6,747 bases of DNA, taken from positions 1 through 6,747 of the forward strand of contig JAKAFQ010000237.1 of assembly GCA_021817875.1 (NCBI GenBank). Direction: 5' to 3'. This document shows positions 1 to 4,851 of this stretch, piece by piece. A program made the position numbers and the translations under genes. Under the pieces are notes generated by a model, which was not told the DNA's origin, searched no databases, and saw only the letters and a program-made list of their open reading frames with translations. The DNA is from Pseudomonadota bacterium. Its GTDB lineage: Bacteria > Pseudomonadota > Gammaproteobacteria > Steroidobacterales > Steroidobacteraceae. Numbering within the stretch: position 1 is the first letter of the stretch; each line of letters opens with the position of its first letter.

Positions 1-273
1 TCTCTGCTGCTGGTCACGGGCCCGGTGGTGAAGAACATGGAAGGCGCGTTGCGGCGGGTCTACGCGGCCACGCCGGATCCGAAGCTGGTCGTGGCGGTGG
101 GGGACTGCGGCTGCACGGGCGGGATGCTCGGGGAGTGCCCGGCCTCGCTCGGCCGGGTCTCGAATGTCATTCCGGTCGATGTGGCGGTGCCGGGCTGTCC
201 GCCGGATCCGGCGCGCATTCTGCAGGGCATTCTGACCGCGATATCGCCGTCGGAAGCCTCTTCGCTCCCATAG
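1..273 (+). CDS. NuoB/HycG-like [4Fe-4S] subunit of a complex I or group 4 hydrogenase-type complex, C-terminal part
   Basis: The frame is open from base 1, so the 5' end lies outside the window; 90 C-terminal residues are seen before TAG. The fragment reads LLLVTGPVV, then NMEGALRRVYAATPDPK, VVAVGDCGCTGG, IPVDVAVPGCPPDP and a short tail. This is the C-terminal half of the 20-kDa subunit family (NuoB of NADH-quinone oxidoreductase; HycG/HyfI of formate hydrogenlyase and hydrogenase 4), which carries the [4Fe-4S] cluster nearest the quinone or NiFe site. Cysteines at fragment residues 36, 38, 46 and 66 are visible; the last, in PGCPP, is a family cluster ligand. The N-terminal cysteine(s) would lie upstream. 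The GDCGCTGG segment looks to me more like hydrogenase-4 type homologues than housekeeping NuoB (GSCA-type), but a fragment cannot settle this. By known family role it would sit in the peripheral arm of a membrane-bound redox complex. No following gene of that complex is seen, so it is probably the last gene of its operon. Confidence 0.8.
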   Translation, partial: SLLLVTGPVVKNMEGALRRVYAATPDPKLVVAVGDCGCTGGMLGECPASLGRVSNVIPVDVAVPGCPPDPARILQGILTAISPSEASSLP

Positions 274-307
274 CCGGCGCGTCGCCCCGCGACCGCCTGC
301 GCGGCTG

Positions 308-331
308 CCGGGCGCGGCGGTTCCGCGCCGG
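308..331 (+). terminator. Candidate GC hairpin after the NuoB-like gene
   Basis: GGCGCGG (311-317) pairs perfectly with CCGCGCC (323-329) around the 5-base loop CGGTT. CC/GG at 308-309 and 330-331 extend the stem past a bulged G. It lies about 35 bases after the stop codon, which suits a terminator, but no T-run follows, so intrinsic termination is uncertain. Confidence 0.3.
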
Positions 332-536
332 TTCCGTGCGACAGGTCACGATCCCGATGTGCGGCGGCTGATCGTCCCGGTTGCCGCAACACCGGCGCCA
401 CGGTCTGCCCGGATGGGCCCTGGCTCTCCGGTTGGACGCTCCTGCGTCCGGACAGTCTCCGTTGCAGCTGGCTCGCGTCGGCAGGCGAGCAGGCAGCGAT
501 CCAACAGGGCCGCGGCGACACGCGGGCCCGTACCCG

Positions 537-568
537 CCCTGAAGTTGACTAATGTCATGAACTTCGGG
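537..568. promoter_or_regulatory. Inverted repeat with an Fnr/Crp-like core upstream of the cytochrome gene
   Basis: GAAGTTGAC (541-549) is mirrored by GTC (554-556) plus AACTTC (560-565), with a TAAT centre and a 3-base insertion (ATG, 557-559). CCC (537-539) and GGG (566-568) extend the symmetry past one unpaired T. The core at 545-558, TTGAC-TAAT-GTCAT, has the spacing of the Fnr/Anr box (TTGAT-N4-ATCAA) and matches 7 of its 10 defined bases. TTGACT (545-550) could instead be a -35 hexamer, though no good -10 lies 16-18 bases downstream. The symmetry is seen directly; Fnr-type control is inferred from the pattern and from the redox genes on either side. Confidence 0.4.
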
Positions 569-635
569 AAGTACCTATGCGCGAGCGGCGCGCGCGGCGG
601 AACGTTTTCCAGTGTTGGACGTCAGACCGTCTGCC

Positions 636-1361
636 ATGCGATTCGCTGCTCTGAAAATCTGGTTGCATCGTGGCCGGCGGCTCGTCGCGGCGGCGGCGCT
701 CGCCCTGGTGATCATCCCGGTTCCGGCGCAGGGCGCGTACACGCCCTCGCCGCGCATCCGGGATATGGCGATCGGCGTCTGCGGCGCCTGTCACGGGGTC
801 GACGGCCACAGCACCAATCCGATGTTTCCGAACCTCGCGGGCCAGAAGGCCTGGTATCTCGAGCAGCAGCTGCGGGAATTCCGCGCCCATACCCGTGGCG
901 ACCCGTACGCGGTGGGCTACATGTGGGGCATGGCGAGCCAGCTCTCGAACGCGAGCATCGCCGCTCTGGCGAAGTACTTCTCGGAGCAGAAACCGTCCGC
1001 TGGCACGGCGCATCCGGCGGCGCGGATCCGCGAGGGGCAGCAGATCTACCACCAGGGCATCCCGTCAGAGGGTGTGCCGGCCTGCGCAGCGTGCCACGGT
1101 CCGAATGGCCTCGGCAACGCGCACTTCCCGCGTCTGGCCGGCCAGCACGCCGAGTACATCAGGAAGCAGCTCGACTCGTTCAGGAGCGACATGCGCGATG
1201 TCATGATCATGCATGCGATATGCACGACGCTGCACGTCAGGCAGGACAGGGCGCTGGCCGACTACCTGGCATCGCTGCCGGATCACGACCACGGTCACGG
1301 TACGACGCTGGCCCGCGCTGCCGCAGGACCTGCCGCGGCTCGCTCCGGCCAGAGCGGCTGA
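636..1361 (+). CDS. Secreted diheme cytochrome c, c4-type
   Basis: A 241-residue protein with a Sec-type signal peptide: basic n-region ending HRGRR, hydrophobic stretch at about residues 16-30, likely cleavage near residue 33 (PAQGA). Two cytochrome c domains follow in tandem. The first has CGACH at residues 49-53 and the second CAACH at 150-154. Each CxxCH is followed by a HG-DG or HG-NG turn, an F/P-LAGQ segment and a helix rich in Y, K and Q, as in periplasmic cytochrome c4, an electron carrier to terminal oxidases. Candidate axial Met ligands are Met96 or Met99 (GYMWGMA) in domain 1 and Met190 or Met192 (DVMIMH) in domain 2. The domain 2 segment MIMHAICTTL departs from the usual M-x-x-x-A-x-x-L pattern, and the tail has a His/Asp run (PDHDHGHG). 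ATG 636 gives the cleanest signal peptide. GTG 612 is in frame, would add 8 residues and has a better Shine-Dalgarno (GGCGGA, 596-601), so the start is not certain. The protein is probably periplasmic and possibly partners the redox complex encoded upstream. Confidence 0.85.
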   Translation: MRFAALKIWLHRGRRLVAAAALALVIIPVPAQGAYTPSPRIRDMAIGVCGACHGVDGHSTNPMFPNLAGQKAWYLEQQLREFRAHTRGDPYAVGYMWGMASQLSNASIAALAKYFSEQKPSAGTAHPAARIREGQQIYHQGIPSEGVPACAACHGPNGLGNAHFPRLAGQHAEYIRKQLDSFRSDMRDVMIMHAICTTLHVRQDRALADYLASLPDHDHGHGTTLARAAAGPAAARSGQSG

Positions 1362-1388
1362 TTCCCCGACCCCGGCGCGTGCGCCCTC

Positions 1389-1426
1389 GGCAGGCTCGAC
1401 CTGCCGGTCCGGCGACGGCTCGCCGG
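1389..1426 (+). terminator. Tandem hairpins after the cytochrome gene
   Basis: Two perfect stems lie back to back: GGCAGG/CCTGCC (1389-1394 with 1400-1405, loop CTCGA) and CCGGCGA/TCGCCGG (1409-1415 with 1420-1426, loop CGGC). They start about 28 bases after the cytochrome stop and precede the asd leader, where a transcript end would be expected. The T-run is weak (GAATTTG further on), so the role is inferred from position. Confidence 0.4.
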
Positions 1427-1444
1427 GCACCTCGAATTTGCCCC

Positions 1445-1473
1445 TTTACAGGCCGCGGCGCTTCCGGTAGGTT
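1445..1473 (+). promoter_or_regulatory. Candidate sigma70-type promoter for the asd leader transcript
   Basis: TTTACA (1445-1450; one mismatch to TTGACA) and TAGGTT (1468-1473; three mismatches to TATAAT) are separated by exactly 17 bases. The predicted start is near A1481, just before leader ATG 1484, so the leader peptide would be read from an almost leaderless message. If the real promoter is further upstream, GGTAGG (1466-1471) could serve instead as a distant ribosome binding site. The two readings exclude each other. Confidence 0.35.
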
Positions 1474-1483
1474 GGTGCTCACC

Positions 1484-1558
1484 ATGTTCCCGACGAAAAA
1501 GCGCACGATCATCCTCAAGAAGCCCGCCAGCGGGGCTCTGGGGGACTGCGCGCGCTGA
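1484..1558 (+). CDS. Putative leader peptide of the asd attenuator (24 codons)
   Basis: A short ATG-to-TGA frame encoding MFPTKKRTIILKK followed by PASGALGDCAR. Eight of residues 4-13 are Thr, Lys or Ile: Thr4, Lys5-Lys6, Thr8, Ile9-Ile10 and Lys12-Lys13. Those are end products of the aspartate pathway, whose enzyme is encoded just downstream. The control-type codons end at 1522, exactly where the first RNA hairpin arm begins (1521), and the stop at 1556-1558 lies beyond arm 2. This is the layout of ribosome-stalling leaders such as those of thr, ilv and trp. It matches no protein I recognise, and no function of the peptide itself is implied. The frame continues upstream without a stop, so being open is not evidence on its own; codon content and position relative to the RNA arms are. 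There is no strong Shine-Dalgarno. Confidence 0.5.
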   Translation: MFPTKKRTIILKKPASGALGDCAR

Positions 1559-1617
1559 GCAGCGCCCGGGAAGTCCGGACACCCAGAGGCCCCGCCGGCA
1601 CCGCCGTCGGGGCCTCT
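1521..1617 (+). promoter_or_regulatory. Candidate transcription attenuator controlling asd
   Basis: Four arms with mutually exclusive pairing can be drawn. Arm 1 (1521-1526, AGCCCG) pairs with arm 2 (1531-1537, CGGGGCT) with one bulge. The longer arm 2 (1532-1542, GGGGCTCTGGG) pairs over 11 bp with arm 3 (1582-1593, CCCAGAGGCCCC), with a single bulged G. Arm 3 (1585-1594) pairs perfectly over 10 bp with arm 4 (1608-1617). The antiterminator loop is itself structured: GGACT (1543-1547) with AGTCC (1572-1576), and inside it GCGCT/AGCGC (1552-1556 with 1561-1565). A ribosome stalled on the Lys/Ile/Thr codons would mask arm 1, free arm 2, favour 2:3 and allow read-through. A ribosome reaching the stop would block 2:3 and let the 3:4 terminator form. 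The pairings are seen in the sequence; the mechanism is inferred by analogy with known amino-acid operon attenuators. Confidence 0.6.
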
Positions 1618-1627
1618 GTCGTTTCTG
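1585..1627 (+). terminator. Intrinsic-terminator-like hairpin upstream of asd (arms 3:4)
   Basis: AGAGGCCCCG (1585-1594) and CGGGGCCTCT (1608-1617) form a perfect 10-bp stem. Past a C/T mismatch, CGGC/GCCG (1596-1599 with 1603-1606) adds four pairs, closing on an ACC loop. A moderately T-rich stretch follows (GTCGTTTCTG, five T in ten). It sits between the leader peptide stop and the asd ribosome binding site, so it would stop transcripts before asd rather than end an upstream gene. Confidence 0.65.
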
Positions 1628-1663
1628 CGTGAGAAACCCTTGCCTGAGAATCGGAGCTCGCAC

Positions 1664-2689
1664 ATGTCATCTGGTCGTTCCGCCGGCGGCTCGCCGGTCG
1701 TCGCGGTCGTCGGCGCCACCGGGGCCGTCGGCGTCGAACTGATCCGCTGCCTCGAGGAGCGGCGTTTCCCCCTCTCGAAGCTGCGGCTGTTCGCGTCGGC
1801 GCGCTCGGCGGGCCGGACACTGTCCTTCCGCGGCCAGGCGCTTGCCGTGCAAGAGCTGAAGGAGGACAGCTTCGGCGGGGTGGACATCGCGCTGTTTTCG
1901 GCCGGCAGCGGCATCTCCAGGCGCTATGCGCCGCTTGCCGTCGAGCAGGGCGCGGTGGTGGTGGACAACTCCTCGGCCTTCAGGCGCGATCCGGCCGTAC
2001 CGCTGGTGGTGCCGGAGATCAATCCGCAGACGGTCAGCGGCCACCGGGGCATCATCGCCAATCCCAACTGCTCGACCATCATCTCCATCACGCCGCTGTG
2101 GCCGGTGCACCGCCGCAATCCCATCCGGCGCATGCTCGTCTGCACCTACCAGGCGGCCTCGGGCGCCGGGGCGGCGGCCATGGAGGAGCTGCGCGAGTCG
2201 ACCCGCGCGTACCTCGAGGACCGCCCTTATCCGCCCACCGTCCTGCCGCACCCGTACGCGTTCAATCTGTTCAGCCACAACTCGAAAATCGACCCTGCGA
2301 ACGGTTACAACGAAGAGGAAATGAAGGTCGTGCACGAGACGCACAAGATCTTCGCAGACGGCGCGATGCGCATCGCCGCGACCTGCGTGCGGGTGCCGGT
2401 GCTGCGCGCGCATTCCATCGCGATCAATTTCGAGTGCGAGCGGCCGATCACTCCGGCCGAGGTGCGCGACATCATGGCTGTCGCGCCGGGCGTGAGGCTG
2501 GTCGATGATCCCGAACGCAACTATTTTCCGATGCCGAAGGATGCCACGGGGGGCGATCCGATCCTGGTCGGGCGCATCCGCAGCGACATCTCCGACCCGA
2601 GCGGCCGTTCGATCGCGCTGTTCGTGGCGGGCGATCAGCTGCTCAAAGGCGCGGCGCTCAACGCCGTGCAGATCGCCGAGCTGCTCTAG
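1664..2689 (+). CDS. asd: Aspartate-semialdehyde dehydrogenase
   Basis: A 341-residue cytosolic enzyme that reduces 4-aspartyl phosphate to aspartate 4-semialdehyde with NADPH, the branch-point step towards lysine (and diaminopimelate), threonine, methionine and isoleucine. The Rossmann loop GATGAVG is at residues 17-23. The nucleophile Cys136 lies in NPNCSTI, YQAASGAG is at 162-169 with Gln163, RVPV starts at Arg243, and the general acid/base His250 is in RAHS. The length is close to the roughly 340 usual for this subfamily and shorter than the 367-residue E. coli enzyme. The long shared segments (ASGAGAAAMEEL, AFNLFSHNS, GYNEEEMK, C-terminal KGAALNAVQIAELL) look like the plant/cyanobacterial/Bacillus-type Asd rather than the enterobacterial one. 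ATG 1664 is chosen because GGAG (1653-1656) lies 7 bases upstream; an in-frame TTG at 1640 would reach back towards the terminator. It is preceded by the candidate attenuator and is convergent with puuB. Confidence 0.93.
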   Translation: MSSGRSAGGSPVVAVVGATGAVGVELIRCLEERRFPLSKLRLFASARSAGRTLSFRGQALAVQELKEDSFGGVDIALFSAGSGISRRYAPLAVEQGAVVVDNSSAFRRDPAVPLVVPEINPQTVSGHRGIIANPNCSTIISITPLWPVHRRNPIRRMLVCTYQAASGAGAAAMEELRESTRAYLEDRPYPPTVLPHPYAFNLFSHNSKIDPANGYNEEEMKVVHETHKIFADGAMRIAATCVRVPVLRAHSIAINFECERPITPAEVRDIMAVAPGVRLVDDPERNYFPMPKDATGGDPILVGRIRSDISDPSGRSIALFVAGDQLLKGAALNAVQIAELL

Positions 2690-2695
2690 GGACGA

Positions 2696-2723
2696 GCCGG
2701 GCGGATCGCGAAGCGCCCCCGGC
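2696..2723. terminator. Hairpin between convergent asd and puuB
   Basis: GCCGGGCG (2696-2703) pairs with CGCCC (2714-2718) and, after two unpaired C, GGC (2721-2723), around the loop 2704-2713. It occupies the 62-base gap where both converging genes should end and could serve both. There is no clear T-run on either strand. Confidence 0.35.
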
Positions 2724-2751
2724 CGCGTGCCTTCGCCGGACGCTGCAGCCT

Positions 2752-4026
2752 CTACAACAGGTCTTTCAGCCGGTAATAGAGCATCGCGAGCACCAGCAGC
2801 GGGCGGCGGGCGAACGCGCCGCCCGGGAAATCACTGTGCGGAATCCGGGTGAACAGGTCGAATCGCTCGGCTTGCCCGGCGATCGCTTCGGCGACCAGTT
2901 TGCCGGCGATTCCGCTGAGGGCGATGCCGTGTCCGGAGAAGCCCTGCAGGAAGTACACATTGGGCAGCAGCCGGCCGAAGTGCGGCGCGCGGTTCAGGGT
3001 GATGTCGACATCACCGCTCCAGGTGTATTCGATGTCCGCATCCGCGAGCTGCGGGAACACCCTCAGCAGCCGCGCCCGCGTCGCCGCCCGGGCATCGGAC
3101 TGGCCGAGTCCCGAGTAGCTCACCCGACCGCCGAACAGCAGCCGGTGATCGGCCGAAAGCCGGAAATAGTCGAGCACCCAGTTCATGTCGCTGACCGCCG
3201 CATTGTTGGCGATCAGGCTGCGGGCGCGATGCTCCCCGAGTGGCCCGGTGGCCACGATATGGGTCCCGACCGCCATGATCTTGGAGGTGAGCGCCGGCGC
3301 GGTGCTGCCCAGGTAGGCGTTGCCGCACAGCACCAGCTGGCGCGCGCGGACCTCGCCGCGGGCCGTGCGCACGTGGGTTGCCGTGAATCCGAGGGCGCGT
3401 GTCTGCTCATGGATGCGCACGCCCCGGCTCTGCGCCGCCGCGGCCAGTCCCAGCGTGTAATTGAGCGGGTGAAGGTGCCCGCTGTTGGTATCGTACAGGG
3501 CGCCGATGTAGCGCGTCGTGGCGAGCATCGCGCCCAGCTCGTCCCGGGACACGTGCCGGACGCTGCGATACTCGAAACGGGTCCTCAGCCGCTCGACCTC
3601 CTCGTGAAGCTCCCGCTCGTGCCGCGGCCGGATGGCCGTGAGCAGGTATCCATCGGCCCAGTCGCAGTCTATGCCGTAGCGCGCAATCAGCTGCTTCGTC
3701 AGGGCCAGCGCCTCGGTCGAGATGTCCCAGACGGCGCGGGAGGCCGCATCGCCGATGAGCCGCTCCAGCCGGGCCTGGCCGCAGGCGACGCCGTGGATGA
3801 CCTGGCCGCCGCTGCGGCCCGAGGCGCCCCAGCCGATACGATGCTGCTCGAGCAGCACCACCGAATAGCCCCGCTCGGCCAGGTGCAGCGCCGCCGAGCA
3901 GCCGGCAATGCCGCCGCCGATGACGCACACATCGCAGCTCACCGAGCCGGCCAGGGGCTCCCTGCGCGCAGCCGGATGCGCCGAGGCGGCGTAGTACGAA
4001 GCGGCATGGGCGGGCAGGGCGGACAC
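2752..4026 (-). CDS. puuB: Gamma-glutamylputrescine (polyamine) oxidoreductase, FAD-dependent
   Basis: A 424-residue flavoprotein of the DAO/glycine oxidase-like family, almost the length of E. coli PuuB (426). It oxidises gamma-glutamyl-putrescine, or a related gamma-glutamylated amine, to the aldehyde with O2, releasing ammonia and H2O2. The FAD-binding Rossmann motif is GGGIAG at residues 37-42, in the context CDVCVIGGGIAG, with the ribose-binding Glu60 ending VVLLE. PuuB-like blocks follow: SYYAASA near the N-terminus, RIGWGASGRSGGQ (63-75), SGHLHPLNY (182-190), GNAYLG (235-240), LDYFRLSADHRLLFGG (285-300) and a C-terminal FAD-contact block FLQGFSGHGIALS (359-371). GTG 4026 is chosen because the protein then aligns end to end with PuuB and GAGGG lies 8 bases upstream (4039-4035). 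It is divergent from puuD-puuA, so products and control are probably shared. Related oxidases act on other amines, so the exact substrate is inferred. Confidence 0.87.
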   Translation of the reverse strand: MSALPAHAASYYAASAHPAARREPLAGSVSCDVCVIGGGIAGCSAALHLAERGYSVVLLEQHRIGWGASGRSGGQVIHGVACGQARLERLIGDAASRAVWDISTEALALTKQLIARYGIDCDWADGYLLTAIRPRHERELHEEVERLRTRFEYRSVRHVSRDELGAMLATTRYIGALYDTNSGHLHPLNYTLGLAAAAQSRGVRIHEQTRALGFTATHVRTARGEVRARQLVLCGNAYLGSTAPALTSKIMAVGTHIVATGPLGEHRARSLIANNAAVSDMNWVLDYFRLSADHRLLFGGRVSYSGLGQSDARAATRARLLRVFPQLADADIEYTWSGDVDITLNRAPHFGRLLPNVYFLQGFSGHGIALSGIAGKLVAEAIAGQAERFDLFTRIPHSDFPGGAFARRPLLVLAMLYYRLKDLL

Positions 4027-4058
4027 GCAGGGGTCCCTCGGAGGCTCCCGGATCGCCC

Positions 4059-4065
4059 TATAATA
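4059..4065. promoter_or_regulatory. Shared -10 element of the puuB / puuD divergent promoter region
   Basis: The only AT-rich patch in the 51 bases between the two start codons is TATAATA. On the plus strand it reads TATAAT (4059-4064), a perfect -10, with predicted transcription start around 4071-4072 and ATG at 4078. On the minus strand it reads TATTATA, a good -10 for puuB with a leader of roughly 25 bases containing the GAGGG ribosome site. I see no good -35 hexamer for either direction, which would fit an activator-dependent promoter. The puuD message would be nearly leaderless, and no Shine-Dalgarno precedes its ATG. Confidence 0.55.
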
Positions 4066-4077
4066 GCCCGCACTTCC

Positions 4078-4851
4078 ATGACATCGGCGCGACCCCTCAT
4101 TGGACTGCCCGCGGATCGGCGCATGATCGGTGCGCATCCGTTTCACGTGGTGGCGGAAAAGTACGCGCGGGCGCTGCTCGATGCCGCGGACGCTCTGCCG
4201 CTGCTGATTCCCTCGATGGCCGAGGAGCTGCGCTTCGAGGAGCTGCTCGAGCGGCTGGATGGTCTGCTGTTCACGGGCAGCCCGTCCAATGTCGAGCCCT
4301 ATCACTATTCGGGTCCACCGAGCGTTCCGGGCACCCTGCACGATCCGGCCCGCGACGCCACGACGCTGCCGCTCATCCGCAAGGCCGTCGCGAACGGAGT
4401 GCCGGTGCTCGGGATCTGCCGGGGTTTTCAGGAGGTCAATGTCGCCTTCGGCGGCAGCCTGCACCAGCGGGTGCACGAGGTTCCGGGCCATCTCGACCAT
4501 CGCGACGACGACCGTCAGCCGCTCGAGGTGCAGTACGGGCCGGCACACGAGGTGGTCCTCGAGCCCGGCGGGCTGCTGCGCGCACTGGCGGACACCGGGC
4601 GGGTCCGGGTCAATTCCCTTCACTGGCAGGGTATCGAGCGGCTGGGTCAGGGGCTGGCGGTCGAGGCGCGGGCCCCGGATGGCCTGATCGAGGCATTCCG
4701 GGTCGAGACGGCTGCGAGCTTTGCGCTGGCGGTGCAGTGGCATCCGGAATGGAAGGTCATGGAAAATCCGTTTTCGCACGCCCTGTTCGCGGCATTCGGC
4801 GCCGCGTGCCGCGACCGCGCGCAGTCGCGGCACAACGCCGGAGGCGCCTGA
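4078..4851 (+). CDS. puuD: Gamma-glutamyl-gamma-aminobutyrate hydrolase, class I glutamine amidotransferase-like
   Basis: A 257-residue cytosolic hydrolase (E. coli PuuD: 254) that cleaves gamma-glutamyl-GABA, or a related gamma-glutamyl acid, to glutamate and the free amino acid, the last gamma-glutamyl step of polyamine catabolism. The fold is a free-standing class I GATase (peptidase C26). Substrate-side motifs PLIGLPAD (6-13) and LLFTGSPSNVEP (63-74) come first. The nucleophile elbow GICRGFQE (112-119) carries Cys114, followed by NVAFGGSLHQ (121-130) and VNSLHWQ (178-184). The triad is completed by His222 and Glu224 in QWHPEW. The Cys and His/Glu positions agree with what I recall for E. 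coli PuuD. There is no ligase domain, as expected for this family. The open frame extends far upstream across puuB, but that part is antisense shadow; ATG 4078 starts the recognisable protein and lies just after a TATAAT. The stop TGA is directly followed by the puuA ATG. Confidence 0.88.
   Translation: MTSARPLIGLPADRRMIGAHPFHVVAEKYARALLDAADALPLLIPSMAEELRFEELLERLDGLLFTGSPSNVEPYHYSGPPSVPGTLHDPARDATTLPLIRKAVANGVPVLGICRGFQEVNVAFGGSLHQRVHEVPGHLDHRDDDRQPLEVQYGPAHEVVLEPGGLLRALADTGRVRVNSLHWQGIERLGQGLAVEARAPDGLIEAFRVETAASFALAVQWHPEWKVMENPFSHALFAAFGAACRDRAQSRHNAGGA

Larger units (their letters stand above)
274..635. other. Non-coding gap between the NuoB-like gene and the cytochrome gene
   Basis: About 360 bases without a credible gene. 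Open frames cross it on both strands, but they look like the usual shadow frames of very GC-rich DNA: their translations are Arg/Ala/Pro-rich and match no family I recognise. The stretch holds a GC-rich hairpin soon after the upstream stop (308-331) and a notably AT-richer inverted repeat (537-568) that could be a control site for the cytochrome gene. A short AT-richer patch, TACCTATG (572-579), is the only visible -10-like sequence. Confidence 0.5.

Noticed and set aside
60..521. Minus-strand frame opposite the NuoB-like gene and the following gap
   Set aside because: Arg/Ser/Pro-rich translation without recognisable motifs, partly antisense to a conserved gene.
359..1483. A 399-codon plus-strand frame overlapping the cytochrome gene and ending with the asd leader peptide
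   Set aside because: Most of it is the out-of-frame shadow of the cytochrome gene and shows no domain. Only the last 24 codons, read from ATG 1484, have properties that fit a function.
1484..1627. A lysine riboswitch or T-box in front of asd
   Set aside because: The region is too short and lacks the large conserved junction of the lysine riboswitch or the T-box sequence. The leader-peptide and four-arm layout explains it better.
1640..1663. TTG 1640 as the start of Asd
   Set aside because: It would add eight poorly conserved residues, whereas ATG 1664 has a GGAG 7 bases upstream and gives the usual distance to the GATGAVG loop.
1667..2413. Minus-strand frame opposite asd
   Set aside because: His/Arg/Ala-rich shadow of a strongly conserved plus-strand gene.
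2836..4077. A long plus-strand open frame running into puuD, suggesting an N-terminal extension or fusion
   Set aside because: It is antisense to puuB, has no recognisable domain, and PuuD is already full length (257 residues with Cys114, His222 and Glu224) from ATG 4078.
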